Below, one piece after another: positions 16,470 through 24,737 of a DNA stretch of 35,814 bases; the stretch's first letter is position 1; each line of letters begins with the position of its first letter. Origin of the DNA: Lentisphaerota bacterium (GTDB lineage: Bacteria > Verrucomicrobiota > Lentisphaeria > Victivallales > Victivallaceae); contig SUVX01000036.1 of assembly GCA_015061725.1 (NCBI GenBank), positions 1 through 35,814 of the forward strand, written 5' to 3'. The position numbers were made by a program, and so were the translations under genes. The notes beneath the pieces are model-generated. The model searched no databases and was not told the DNA's origin. It worked only from the letters and a program-made list of their open reading frames with translations.

Positions 16470-16922
16470 TTATTCAATGACAAACAGCGGCTGTCCGAAT
16501 TCGACAGGCTGACCGTTTTCAACCAGAATTTCTTTGATGACACCGGATTTTTCAGCCTTGATTTCGTTCATGACCTTCATCGCTTCAATGATGGCAATCA
16601 CCGTATCAGCGGTCACGCGGTCGCCGACATTGACAAAGGCATCAGCATCGGGACTTGCGGCACGGTAAAAGGTTCCGACCAGAGGAGAATCAATCGTCTT
16701 GGCAGGCGCGGCAGCTTCCTCTTTGGCGGTGGGAGCTGCGGGGGCAGCGGGAGCAACCGGCGCTGCGGCAACAGGAGCAGGAGCAACCACCACAGGAGCC
16801 GCAACAGTTTTTTCTCCGCGGCGGAGAGAAACGTTGCAGTCTTTGAGTTCGACTTTAAGTTCGCTCAAGTCATACTCTTTCATCATACGTCCGAGGGCTT
16901 CAATTTCTTTTATCGTCATCAT
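16470..16922 (-). CDS. accB: Biotin carboxyl carrier protein of acetyl-CoA carboxylase
   Basis: AccB carries biotin between the carboxylase (AccC) and the carboxyltransferase. The 150 residues split into an N-terminal helical region, an Ala/Pro-rich flexible linker (about 40-75) and a biotinyl domain with EAMKVMNEI, in which Lys116 is the biotin attachment site. The thumb loop ([12 protein letters not shown]) is present. Two adjacent ATG codons are possible starts at 16922 and 16919. It sits between aroQ and accC. The carboxyltransferase genes accA and accD are not in the window. Confidence 0.95.
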   Translation of the reverse strand: MMTIKEIEALGRMMKEYDLSELKVELKDCNVSLRRGEKTVAAPVVVAPAPVAAAPVAPAAPAAPTAKEEAAAPAKTIDSPLVGTFYRAASPDADAFVNVGDRVTADTVIAIIEAMKVMNEIKAEKSGVIKEILVENGQPVEFGQPLFVIE

Positions 16923-16964
16923 TTTGTTTTTCTCTTTTTATTTTATTATATTTTCAGATGAAAA

Positions 16965-17411
16965 CTATTTCAAAGAATCCAGGTGATTCACCAGAGCCTG
17001 CAATGCCAAACGGTAAGAAAATGCACCGAATCCGGCAATAACTCCCACACACTTGGCGGCCGTATAAGACTTATGTCTGAAGTCTTCACGTTCCTGAACA
17101 TTACTCAAATGAACCTCCACCGCCGGCAGAGCAACTGCCGCCAGCGCATCCCGCAGCGCAACCGATGTATGGGTGTACGCAGCCGGATTTATAATAATCC
17201 CGTCAACTCCCGCAGCGAGTGAGCCTCCTATCTTATCCACGAGAGCACCTTCACTGTTGGATTGAAAATCCTCCAGTTCACATCCCAACTCAACAGCATA
17301 CTCCCGGAGATCAGCAACGATTTCCGGCAGGGTCTTCACTCCGTATATCCCCGGCTCCCGGACGCCCAGAAGCTGAAGATTCGGACCGTTTATCAGCAAA
17401 ATCTTTTTCAT
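16965..17411 (-). CDS. aroQ: Type II 3-dehydroquinate dehydratase
   Basis: Converts 3-dehydroquinate to 3-dehydroshikimate in the shikimate pathway; the family forms dodecamers. The 148 residues match the family length and carry [16 protein letters not shown] with the catalytic Tyr23, [24 protein letters not shown] with His101, and FRHKSY with Arg112. The start ATG at 17411 has no Shine-Dalgarno sequence. Instead a promoter -10 box ends seven bases before it, so the mRNA may be leaderless. In Bacillus aroQ also lies near accBC, so the order has precedent. Confidence 0.96.
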   Translation of the reverse strand: MKKILLINGPNLQLLGVREPGIYGVKTLPEIVADLREYAVELGCELEDFQSNSEGALVDKIGGSLAAGVDGIIINPAAYTHTSVALRDALAAVALPAVEVHLSNVQEREDFRHKSYTAAKCVGVIAGFGAFSYRLALQALVNHLDSLK

Positions 17412-17418
17412 ATATTAC

Positions 17419-17447
17419 AATATAGCATATTTTTATTGATTTGCCAA
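17419..17447 (-). promoter_or_regulatory. aroQ promoter giving a probable leaderless mRNA
   Basis: On the minus strand this is TTGGCA (17442-17447), a 17-base spacer and TATATT (17419-17424). Only seven bases separate the -10 box from the A of the aroQ ATG, so transcription would start at or within a base of the start codon. No ribosome binding site fits in the space. Confidence 0.6.
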
Positions 17448-17467
17448 ATTTTTATGGCATTAACTTT

Positions 17468-18130
17468 TCAATCTTCCACAGCAGGCAGGGGAGTTATCTT
17501 CAATTCCACCTTCGGCTGTATCTCCAGAAGCACGTTGGGATCAAAGGGCGTATTCAGCACTTTTTCGTCCGGAGAAAACAGAAAAAAGCGCACCAGAAGC
17601 ACGATTCCCGCCGTTATCAGAAGCAGAAAGGTTCCCGCAAGTGCCAGCAGAATGATAAGAAGCCGTTTCTGCTGACGGATACTTTCTTCACTCACTTCGT
17701 GTCCGTGGCAGCTTTTGCTCATATCATCCGGCGCAAGGCACTGGATCTGCTCTTTGAGTCCGGCAGTAATCTCTTCAAGAGTTTCACTGTCAAAACCGTA
17801 GAACGCACCGAGTTTTTTGACACTTGCAACAAGATATACCGGATGGACAGGCTGGGGCAGTTCATCCAAATCCCCCTCTTCAAGAGCAAGAATATGAGAG
17901 GGTTTTATTTTTGTTTCCTGTGCAACCTGATCCGGACTCAAACCCAATTCAAGACGTTTCCGGCGCAGGCAGGCTCCGGCGGAACAGCATTCTTCGGTCA
18001 GGTGTTCATCAAGCACCGTCGCCTGTACGCTCTCTCCGGAGTCAACACCGTCGGAATCGTCAACAAGGATCTCCTCTGTATCGTCAATATCCGCAAAAAG
18101 TCCCGGATCATCCTGCTTTGCATTCGTCAT
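17468..18130 (-). CDS. RodZ-like helix-turn-helix membrane protein
   Basis: A 220-residue bitopic protein. An acidic N-terminus (about 1-50) precedes an HTH_25-type helix-turn-helix (about 52-118: LRRKRLELGLSPDQVAQ, then the IKPSHILALEEGDLDELP segment typical of RodZ). A basic stretch and one transmembrane helix (about 157-183) follow, then a short periplasmic tail. RodZ joins MreB to the cell-wall elongation complex. The periplasmic domain here is only about 35 residues, much shorter than in E. coli RodZ. The ATG follows GAGGA. It starts 18 bases after ftsK. Confidence 0.78.
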   Translation of the reverse strand: MTNAKQDDPGLFADIDDTEEILVDDSDGVDSGESVQATVLDEHLTEECCSAGACLRRKRLELGLSPDQVAQETKIKPSHILALEEGDLDELPQPVHPVYLVASVKKLGAFYGFDSETLEEITAGLKEQIQCLAPDDMSKSCHGHEVSEESIRQQKRLLIILLALAGTFLLLITAGIVLLVRFFLFSPDEKVLNTPFDPNVLLEIQPKVELKITPLPAVED

Positions 18131-18148
18131 TTTTATCGTATCCTCATA

Positions 18149-20692
18149 TTATTCATTGATTTCCAGTCCGTCAAAAATAAGTATCTCGCGCTTGTTTCCA
18201 CTGCCGGAGGGCGGTCCGACAATGCCGCGTTCCTCCATCGTATCGATCAATTCCGCCGCGCGGTTGTAACCGATCTTGAGACGGCGCTGAATGTAACTGG
18301 TACTTGCCTTGCGGTCAAGAATCACCACTTCAAGCGCACGGCGCATGGTATCATCATCCCCCGGCTGCAGATATTTTTTCACCAGAGGCGCGATCTGAGC
18401 ATAATCCATATCATCAAAGATATCATCATCGTCAGAAGCTCCTGCGCCGCCTTTACGCGGAGGCGGATCGGATTCACCGTCGTCAAGTTCCTCACCTTCG
18501 GCGATAACTGTATCATCAAAATTCTGGGGTCTCTGGTCGGAAACAAATTTCACGATCGCTTTAATATCCTTGTCATCCACCAGCGCACCCTGGATTCTTT
18601 CAAGTCCGAAAGCACCGGGCAGCAGAGCCAGCATGTCACCCAGTCCCAACAAATTTTCAGCGCCCGGCAGGTCGAGAATGACCCGGCTGTCAACCAGCTG
18701 AAGCACACGGAACGCAATACGGGTCGGCAAGTTCGCCTTGATGACACCGGTAATAATATTGGTGGAGGGACGCTGTGTGGCAACCACGATATGCACACCC
18801 GCAGCACGTCCCAGCTGGGCGATACGGGCGATGTAGGTTTCGGAATCCTTCCAGGAATCCTGCATGCGCAGTTCCGCCAATTCGTCAATAATGACGATCA
18901 ATATCGGCATTTTGGTTATGGGATTGCCGAAATTGTCTTCAATAATCTGACTTTCGCTGTCGCGGATAACCTCTCCGTTTTTGGAAAGCGCATTGAATTC
19001 CGCCAGTTTTTTAACACCGGCGCGGGCAAGGATCTTATAGCGGTTTTCCATCTCAGTCACCGCCCAGCGCAGGGCGATGGGAACTTTTTTGGCATCGTTG
19101 ATAACCGGCGTGATCAGATGCGGCAGTTTGCGGTAATCTTCAAACTCCACCCGTTTCGGGTCAACCATGATAAGACGCAGCTCATCGGGATTGAATTTAA
19201 ACAGAAGACTCATGATCAACGTATTCATACACACAGACTTACCGGAACCGGTACTTCCGGCGATAAGCAAATGCGGTGCTTTGGCAAGATCTATAATAAC
19301 CGGCTCACTGGCAACATTTTTGCCGAGGACAACGGGAATGGCGGCTTTTCCGTTTTTCCAGGCATCGGTTTCCATGGCACTGCGCATGAAAACTGCTTCA
19401 CTGCGGGTATTGGGAACTTCAACGCCGACAACGTTCCGTCCCGGAATCGGCGCAAGAACGCGGATGCTTGACGCTTCAAGATTCATGGCAATATTGCTCT
19501 CAATCTGGGCAACCTTTTTGACGTTGACACCCTCGGCAAGACTGATTTCGTAACGGGTAATACGCGGTCCTGAAATGTAACCGACAACCTCTCCCGGAAT
19601 ATTGAAACTGTCAAGTGTCCGCTGGAGAATCAGCGTTGCGTTCTTGATTGCCTCGGGAGACTCCCCGGAAGCCTCACTGCCTTTGCTCAACATGGATATC
19701 GGCGGCAGCGTGTATTCCGCAAGCGTATCCGCATCACGGTCGCCTTTCTGAACAATGGTTCTGCCGACTTCATTGGTACGCACGGGGTCCTTTTTACGTT
19801 CAGCAGGAAGTTTTTCAGGAAGTTCAGGCTCTTCCTCATCATCTTCAGCAATAACAGGCATATCTGCTCCGGACGGCTTGGGCGGCGGAGCAGGTTTGAC
19901 TTCTGCTTTTTTCTCTTCCTCATCATCTTCAGCGAAGAGTTCAACCTCTTCAGCGTCTTCATTTTCAACCTTTTTCAGCAAAGCGGCAAGGCGGTCCCGC
20001 ACCGGACGTCCGGCGGTATTATCATCTTCGTCATCTTCATCGTCTTCAGACACGGCACGCGCAGCAGGCTTTTTTGCTTTTGCCCCGGGAGTCCGTGCGG
20101 CAAGAAAGAGATGATCCATCACGAAACGGTGCCAATCGCTTATGTAAATGACAATCATTCCGCCCATCAAAAATGCCCAGCCGATAATCATTGAACCGAC
20201 TGCACCGATGAAATTACGCATGATCCCCGGTGGGATATCGTAAAGCGGACAGGCGGGAGCTGCCAGAACCTGCCCGATCGCACCGCCTGAAAGTGCCAGC
20301 TGCGGCACCTGCATTCTCCCCAGTCCCAAACGGTCGCACAACGGCGCAAAAACTTCGGGACTTAAACCGAAAAGCAGCACCAGTCCCATCATTACCGAAG
20401 CACAGCCTCCGAAATAAACTGAAAAACGTCCCGGTTCCGGCACAAAGGAACGCACCAGACGCAGAAGCATAAGAAACGGGATAAAATAAGCGGCAACGCC
20501 GAAAAGATGAAAAGCCGCAATTCCGAAATAAGCCCCAAGCTTGCCGATCCAGTTTTTGACCACGCCGTCAGAACCGCCTGACAGCAGGGCGGCATCCAGC
20601 GGAGAATAACTTAAAACGGCAAGAAATACAAGCAAAATCCCGGCAAAATAAAAAATATACCGGATTTTGAAAGCGGACTCTTTTTCAGGCAT
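18149..20692 (-). CDS. ftsK: DNA translocase FtsK
   Basis: Moves chromosome DNA through the closing septum and activates dimer resolution. The 847 residues hold four transmembrane helices in the first 190, an acidic low-complexity linker (about 200-330) and the motor. The motor has Walker A (AGSTGSGKSVCMN, near 475), Walker B (IVIIDELAELRM) and HIVVATQRPSTNIITG. A winged-helix gamma domain covers the last 65 residues (RRLKIGYNRAAELID), which in the family reads KOPS sequences. I chose ATG at 20692, five bases after AAGGGG, rather than GTG two codons upstream. The linker is short compared with E. coli FtsK. It opens the run of genes that ends with maf. Confidence 0.96.
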   Translation of the reverse strand: MPEKESAFKIRYIFYFAGILLVFLAVLSYSPLDAALLSGGSDGVVKNWIGKLGAYFGIAAFHLFGVAAYFIPFLMLLRLVRSFVPEPGRFSVYFGGCASVMMGLVLLFGLSPEVFAPLCDRLGLGRMQVPQLALSGGAIGQVLAAPACPLYDIPPGIMRNFIGAVGSMIIGWAFLMGGMIVIYISDWHRFVMDHLFLAARTPGAKAKKPAARAVSEDDEDDEDDNTAGRPVRDRLAALLKKVENEDAEEVELFAEDDEEEKKAEVKPAPPPKPSGADMPVIAEDDEEEPELPEKLPAERKKDPVRTNEVGRTIVQKGDRDADTLAEYTLPPISMLSKGSEASGESPEAIKNATLILQRTLDSFNIPGEVVGYISGPRITRYEISLAEGVNVKKVAQIESNIAMNLEASSIRVLAPIPGRNVVGVEVPNTRSEAVFMRSAMETDAWKNGKAAIPVVLGKNVASEPVIIDLAKAPHLLIAGSTGSGKSVCMNTLIMSLLFKFNPDELRLIMVDPKRVEFEDYRKLPHLITPVINDAKKVPIALRWAVTEMENRYKILARAGVKKLAEFNALSKNGEVIRDSESQIIEDNFGNPITKMPILIVIIDELAELRMQDSWKDSETYIARIAQLGRAAGVHIVVATQRPSTNIITGVIKANLPTRIAFRVLQLVDSRVILDLPGAENLLGLGDMLALLPGAFGLERIQGALVDDKDIKAIVKFVSDQRPQNFDDTVIAEGEELDDGESDPPPRKGGAGASDDDDIFDDMDYAQIAPLVKKYLQPGDDDTMRRALEVVILDRKASTSYIQRRLKIGYNRAAELIDTMEERGIVGPPSGSGNKREILIFDGLEINE

Positions 20693-20733
20693 GTTCACCC
20701 CTTATTCAATTAAAACATCAATAACTCACGCGT

Positions 20734-20762
20734 AATATACTCTGACACGAAAACAAATTCAA
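20734..20762 (-). promoter_or_regulatory. Promoter of ftsK
   Basis: On the minus strand this is TTGAAT (20757-20762), a 17-base spacer and TATATT (20734-20739), giving a leader of about 35 bases to the ftsK ATG. Confidence 0.6.
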
Positions 20763-20803
20763 CCGCGTAAGAAATGATAATCAAAAAAATATCAGATAAA
20801 ATT

Positions 20804-21946
20804 TCAGGAGAACTTCTCTCTGCAAAAAACTGCGTTTCTGATTTCGATTTTTCCGGAAGGATCATTTGAAGATATTTCAAATCCCACCGTTCCGCCCGGA
20901 GCTGTGATCTCAAGCAAAGTTTCGCGGTTTTTCTCAAGTTCAATGGTTTGAATGACGCTGCCGTTATTGATAAGACAAAGTGTCAGCTGCCTGATATCAT
21001 CTCCGTAAACAACTGCCGAAAAGCGGCAGTAAATATCACGGGGAATATTGTAAAGCAATTTTGCAGAACTGTTTGTGCCGAAAGTAATGACATTGTCCTT
21101 TTCTTCAAATCTGCGTAATCCGAATCCCCCGGCTCCGCCGATTGGATAATGAAAGGGAGAAAAGCAGAAAAGTTTGCGTTCTGCGGTACAAATCGCCGTA
21201 TTTTCCGCAATGGCAATAACCGTTGCAATCACATCTGCCGCAAGAGAAAGTGCCGTTGAAAACATAATGCGGGTATTTTCGTTGAAATCCCGTTTTCCCT
21301 TACCGAAAAGCAGAGCCGCCGCCTGATCAAAAAGGGTCTGACGGCCCGCTGATGTGTCCCGCACATAACGGGCGTAGAGAAGAGAAATTGTTTCTTCAAT
21401 ATTATCTGAAATGATTTCAGGTTCAACAGTCTGCAAAAAGCACTCAGGGGGCAGTTCAACCTTGCAGAGTTCTTTTGTCACATTTGTTCCGGAGAGCCTG
21501 TCCAGAACAAAAATATCCGTTCCGTCGGCGCCCTCAAGCGTGTGAAGTCCGAAAGTGGAATCCTCCAGAAAATGCAGCAGACACCCGAGATATTTCCAGG
21601 CTTCATCGCGGTTATTTTCTCTGAGCAGAGCAATTGTTTTATTCAGATAATAACGGAACCCTGCCTCAACGTGGCGGATGTTGTCATTGGCACGGGTTGC
21701 AAGCAGATAATTTCTGCCGTCTTTATGATCCCAATAGCGGTAAAACTCCTCTACCGGCGTGTGCGGCGGATAATGGAACTGTATTCCCTCATAAAAAAAC
21801 ATATAGGGAGCCGCCTCTTCACTGTTTTCTTCAAAATAAAAATCCGGATAGCAGCAGTAATCCTGTGCAAGAGCGCAGGCATCAGTGACTTTGCAGCTTG
21901 CAAGAGCCTGTGCCGTAATGGTGTTATGAATGATTTTTCCGGGCAT
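20804..21946 (-). CDS. Zinc-dependent phospholipase C / S1-P1 nuclease-like protein
   Basis: A 380-residue protein whose N-terminal 280 residues look like the all-helical zinc phospholipase C / S1-P1 nuclease fold. The key evidence is LHFLEDSTFGLH, with His125, Asp129 and His135 spaced like the zinc ligands of that family, plus His7 near the start and PDFYFEEN. The last 100 residues form a beta-rich domain of unknown role. No signal peptide is seen with the chosen start, which is unusual because most relatives are secreted. ATG at 21946 is preceded by AAGGAGA (11 bases away). An upstream in-frame ATG at 22054 would add a non-signal-like 36 residues. A plausible promoter (TTGTTT, 16 bases, TACATT) lies just upstream. 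Confidence 0.6.
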   Translation of the reverse strand: MPGKIIHNTITAQALASCKVTDACALAQDYCCYPDFYFEENSEEAAPYMFFYEGIQFHYPPHTPVEEFYRYWDHKDGRNYLLATRANDNIRHVEAGFRYYLNKTIALLRENNRDEAWKYLGCLLHFLEDSTFGLHTLEGADGTDIFVLDRLSGTNVTKELCKVELPPECFLQTVEPEIISDNIEETISLLYARYVRDTSAGRQTLFDQAAALLFGKGKRDFNENTRIMFSTALSLAADVIATVIAIAENTAICTAERKLFCFSPFHYPIGGAGGFGLRRFEEKDNVITFGTNSSAKLLYNIPRDIYCRFSAVVYGDDIRQLTLCLINNGSVIQTIELEKNRETLLEITAPGGTVGFEISSNDPSGKIEIRNAVFCREKFS

Positions 21947-22118
21947 GATAAAAAAAATCTCCTTCGCAGTTAATGTATCATGACTTTTTTGAAAAACAAG
22001 CATATCCTGCACGGAAAAAAGAGAATTTTTTGATGCGGCATTATTTTTCCACACTGCTCAACTATGCAAAAATATAAACTTCAAAGTATTCCGTGTAAAC
22101 AATAACACCAAACAGCTG

Positions 22119-22147
22119 TTGCAGAAATCAAAAACACACTGTATTTT
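22119..22147 (+). promoter_or_regulatory. Promoter of the symporter gene
   Basis: TTGCAG (22119-22124), a 17-base spacer and TATTTT (22142-22147). A perfect 10-base palindrome, AACAGCTGTT (22111-22120), abuts and overlaps the -35 box and could be a regulator site. Confidence 0.45.
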
Positions 22148-22193
22148 AAGAGTGAATATTGTCAAACCAAACATCAAAAAAAGGATTTTTCTT

Positions 22194-24515
22194 ATGAGTC
22201 TTGTTGACTGGATCATCGCCATCGTTCCCCTCGCCTTTGTGGTATATATGGGTTTTTACTCACGCCGTTATATCAAGGGCGTTTCAGATTATCTTGCCGC
22301 CGGACGTGTGGCGGGACGTTACGTCATTACCGTCAGCGACATTGCCGAAGGTCTGGCAGTCCTGACGCTGATCGGCTGTATTGAAGTCAACTATAAAGTC
22401 GGTTTCGCCATCCGTTTCTGGAACAGTATCCTCACGCCGCTTATGGTTTTTCTGGGATTGACCGGCTTCATGGCCTACCGTTTCAGAGAAACCAAATGCC
22501 TGAGCATGGGTCAGTTTCTTGAAATGCGTTATAACCGTCCGCTGCGTATCTATGCTTCAACGCTGCGTTCTGTTGCCGAACTTCTGGCAAACTGTATCTG
22601 TCCGGCTCTGGCGGCGCGTTTTGCCATCTATTATCTGGGATTTCCGCAGACCTTTGAACTTTTCGGAATACAGCTGCCGACATTTTTGATCCTGACATTT
22701 TTTATGACGGCGCTGTGTGTCATCGTCTGCTGCTGCGGCGGCTGCCTGGCATTGATCATCACCGATACCATTCAGGGATTCATCTGTTATCCGCTTCTGA
22801 TTGTTTTCACGATTTTCGTTGTCGTCAATTTTTCGTGGAGCGAAACCATTGTTCCCGTGATGAGCGACCGTGTTGCCGGAGAAAGTTTCCTCAATCCCTT
22901 TGATGTAGCCAAAATGCGCGACTTCAATCTGTTTGCGCTCGTGGTCACCTTTTATGCAACAATCATCAACCGCGGAAACTGGTACGGCAGCGGTTCCAAC
23001 ATTGCGGCAAAGTCTCCGCACGAACAGAAGATGGCAGGATTGATGGGAACATGGAGAGGTATGTTCACCAATGTTTTTTATACGTTGATGGTTCTCATGG
23101 TGATAGCCTTTTTCAACCACAACAGTTTTGCCGTTCAGGCAAAAGCCGTCCGCGACAAACTCAGTGAAACGGTTTTAAGCGAAGTCGGCTCCGGCAATCC
23201 GGAACTTCAGAAAAAAGTATTGTCTGAAATCAAAAAACTTCCTCCGACAGATCACGTTTACGGCGGCACCCGGCCGCAGGATGCGCCGCTTTCGCACACA
23301 AAGAATCTGGATACCCCCCTGCTTGAAACAGTCAAAAAAGGCTTTGCAAATGAGCCGCGCGGCGCACAGAAATATCAGGAGTTTTTCACACTTTATCACC
23401 AGATGATGCTCCCCATCGCTCTGCGTCAGCTGCTGCCGGTCGGCATGGTCGGACTCTTTGCCTTGTTTGTTCTTTTAATGATGCTTTCAACCGATGACAG
23501 CCGTCTGTTTTCTTCAGCGCAAACCATTGTTCAGGACTGTATTCTTCCATTCTGTCCCAAGGGAATATCCATGGAAAAACACGTTTTCCTGATTCGTCTG
23601 GTCTGTGTCGGCTGCGGTATTTTCTGGCTTTTGAGTTCATTTTTCATGGCGCAGCTGGACTATATCAATATGTTCGTCACCATCATGTGTTCCATGTGGA
23701 TCGGTGCCGGTCCCATGGTCTTTTTCGGACTTTACAGCCGTTTCGGCAACACCACGGGCGCATTTGCGTCATTGATATCGGGTATGGTTCTTTCGCTTTC
23801 ATTCATCTTTTTACAGCGCAACTGGGCAAGTTTGGTCTATCCCTGGCTTGAAGCGAATAACTGGCACCTGCCGGTGGGGGAATTTCTCGCCGCCTGCTCC
23901 GCACCCTTTGAACCGTGGATCGTCTGGAGAATGGCGGCGCACAAGTTCCCCATCAACTCCATTGAAATCAACTTTATCGTGATGATCATCTGTCTTCTCA
24001 TGTATATTGCCGGTTCTCTCTTAACTTACAGAAAGCCCTTCAACCTTGACCGGATGCTCCACCGCGGCATTTACAATACCGACGGACACAAACAGGATAC
24101 CTCAAAATGGTCCGTCCGCACCGTTCTTTCAAAACTGATCGGAATCACGCCGCAGCACACCAAAAGTGACAGAATCATTTCCTGGAGCGTTTTCATCTAT
24201 ACATTCATTTATAAATTTCTGATCGGATTTATTCTGGTCGTCATCTGCAATCTGATTTCCCCCTGGCCGATCAAATGGTGGGGACACTATTATTTTATCA
24301 CTGCAGTTGCCGTTCCGCTGGTTGCCGCCGCCGTCACGACGGTCTGGTTCACCTTCGGCGGCATCAGAGATATGCGTCAGCTTTTCAAAGATCTCTCAAA
24401 CCGTCTGGAAAATCCCCTTGACAACGGACAGGTCGAAGGTGAGATTTCCCTCGCCGACAGCGCCTCTTTTGCCAAACTTGACGAAGACAAAAAAGAAGAC
24501 AAAAAGTCAGAATGA
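22194..24515 (+). CDS. Sodium:solute symporter family transporter
   Basis: A 773-residue inner-membrane protein of the SSS type: SLVDWIIAIVPLAFVVYMG, then YIKGVSDYLAAGRVAGRYV, the family's first loop, and about 13 hydrophobic segments. It would import a sugar, sugar acid or similar solute with sodium. It is longer than classical SSS members (about 500-550 residues). A polar insert of about 90 residues (about 320-410, with PPTDHVYGGTRPQDAPL) and an extended charged C-terminus account for the difference. ATG at 22194 follows AAGGA; the frame is open further upstream but the first membrane helix starts here. Substrate is unknown; neighbouring genes suggest carbohydrates. Confidence 0.82.
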   Translation: MSLVDWIIAIVPLAFVVYMGFYSRRYIKGVSDYLAAGRVAGRYVITVSDIAEGLAVLTLIGCIEVNYKVGFAIRFWNSILTPLMVFLGLTGFMAYRFRETKCLSMGQFLEMRYNRPLRIYASTLRSVAELLANCICPALAARFAIYYLGFPQTFELFGIQLPTFLILTFFMTALCVIVCCCGGCLALIITDTIQGFICYPLLIVFTIFVVVNFSWSETIVPVMSDRVAGESFLNPFDVAKMRDFNLFALVVTFYATIINRGNWYGSGSNIAAKSPHEQKMAGLMGTWRGMFTNVFYTLMVLMVIAFFNHNSFAVQAKAVRDKLSETVLSEVGSGNPELQKKVLSEIKKLPPTDHVYGGTRPQDAPLSHTKNLDTPLLETVKKGFANEPRGAQKYQEFFTLYHQMMLPIALRQLLPVGMVGLFALFVLLMMLSTDDSRLFSSAQTIVQDCILPFCPKGISMEKHVFLIRLVCVGCGIFWLLSSFFMAQLDYINMFVTIMCSMWIGAGPMVFFGLYSRFGNTTGAFASLISGMVLSLSFIFLQRNWASLVYPWLEANNWHLPVGEFLAACSAPFEPWIVWRMAAHKFPINSIEINFIVMIICLLMYIAGSLLTYRKPFNLDRMLHRGIYNTDGHKQDTSKWSVRTVLSKLIGITPQHTKSDRIISWSVFIYTFIYKFLIGFILVVICNLISPWPIKWWGHYYFITAVAVPLVAAAVTTVWFTFGGIRDMRQLFKDLSNRLENPLDNGQVEGEISLADSASFAKLDEDKKEDKKSE

Positions 24516-24555
24516 CGGATTTTTAACTGCATAAATACAAACACTTTAAAAAATT

Positions 24556-24617
24556 GACGGAAATTTGACGGCGTTGTTTTTCCGTCACTTGCCCCCGGGA
24601 ACATTCTTTTTCCGGGG
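24556..24617. other. Two inverted repeats after the symporter gene
   Basis: GACGGAAA (24556-24563) pairs with TTTCCGTC (24579-24586), and CCCCGG (24593-24598) with CCGGGG (24612-24617). T runs lie in the loops rather than after the stems, so these are weak terminator candidates. Confidence 0.35.
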
Positions 24618-24660
24618 ACTGTGCTGCGGTAAATGTGAATGATTTTTCAAAAATCAGACG

Positions 24661-24689
24661 TTGAAAAAACAAACGGGATGTGTTACATT
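24661..24689 (+). promoter_or_regulatory. Promoter of the secreted barrel-like protein gene
   Basis: TTGAAA (24661-24666), a 17-base spacer and TACATT (24684-24689). The predicted leader to the ATG at 24738 is about 42 bases. Confidence 0.5.
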
Positions 24690-24737
24690 ATTCCTAATCA
24701 GGAAATTTTGCAACCGGAAAATTTATACAACTTTTTT

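Noticed and set aside
15448..16512. 354-residue plus-strand open frame
   Set aside because: It is antisense to accC, a certain gene, and shows no protein family features.
17441..19471. 676-residue plus-strand open frame
   Set aside because: It is antisense to ftsK and the rodZ-like gene, both of which have clear family motifs; the frame is a codon-bias shadow.
22119..22193. N-terminal extension of the symporter from ATG 22119
   Set aside because: The extension is basic and unlike a membrane leader, overlaps the likely promoter, and the ATG at 22194 has a good ribosome binding site.
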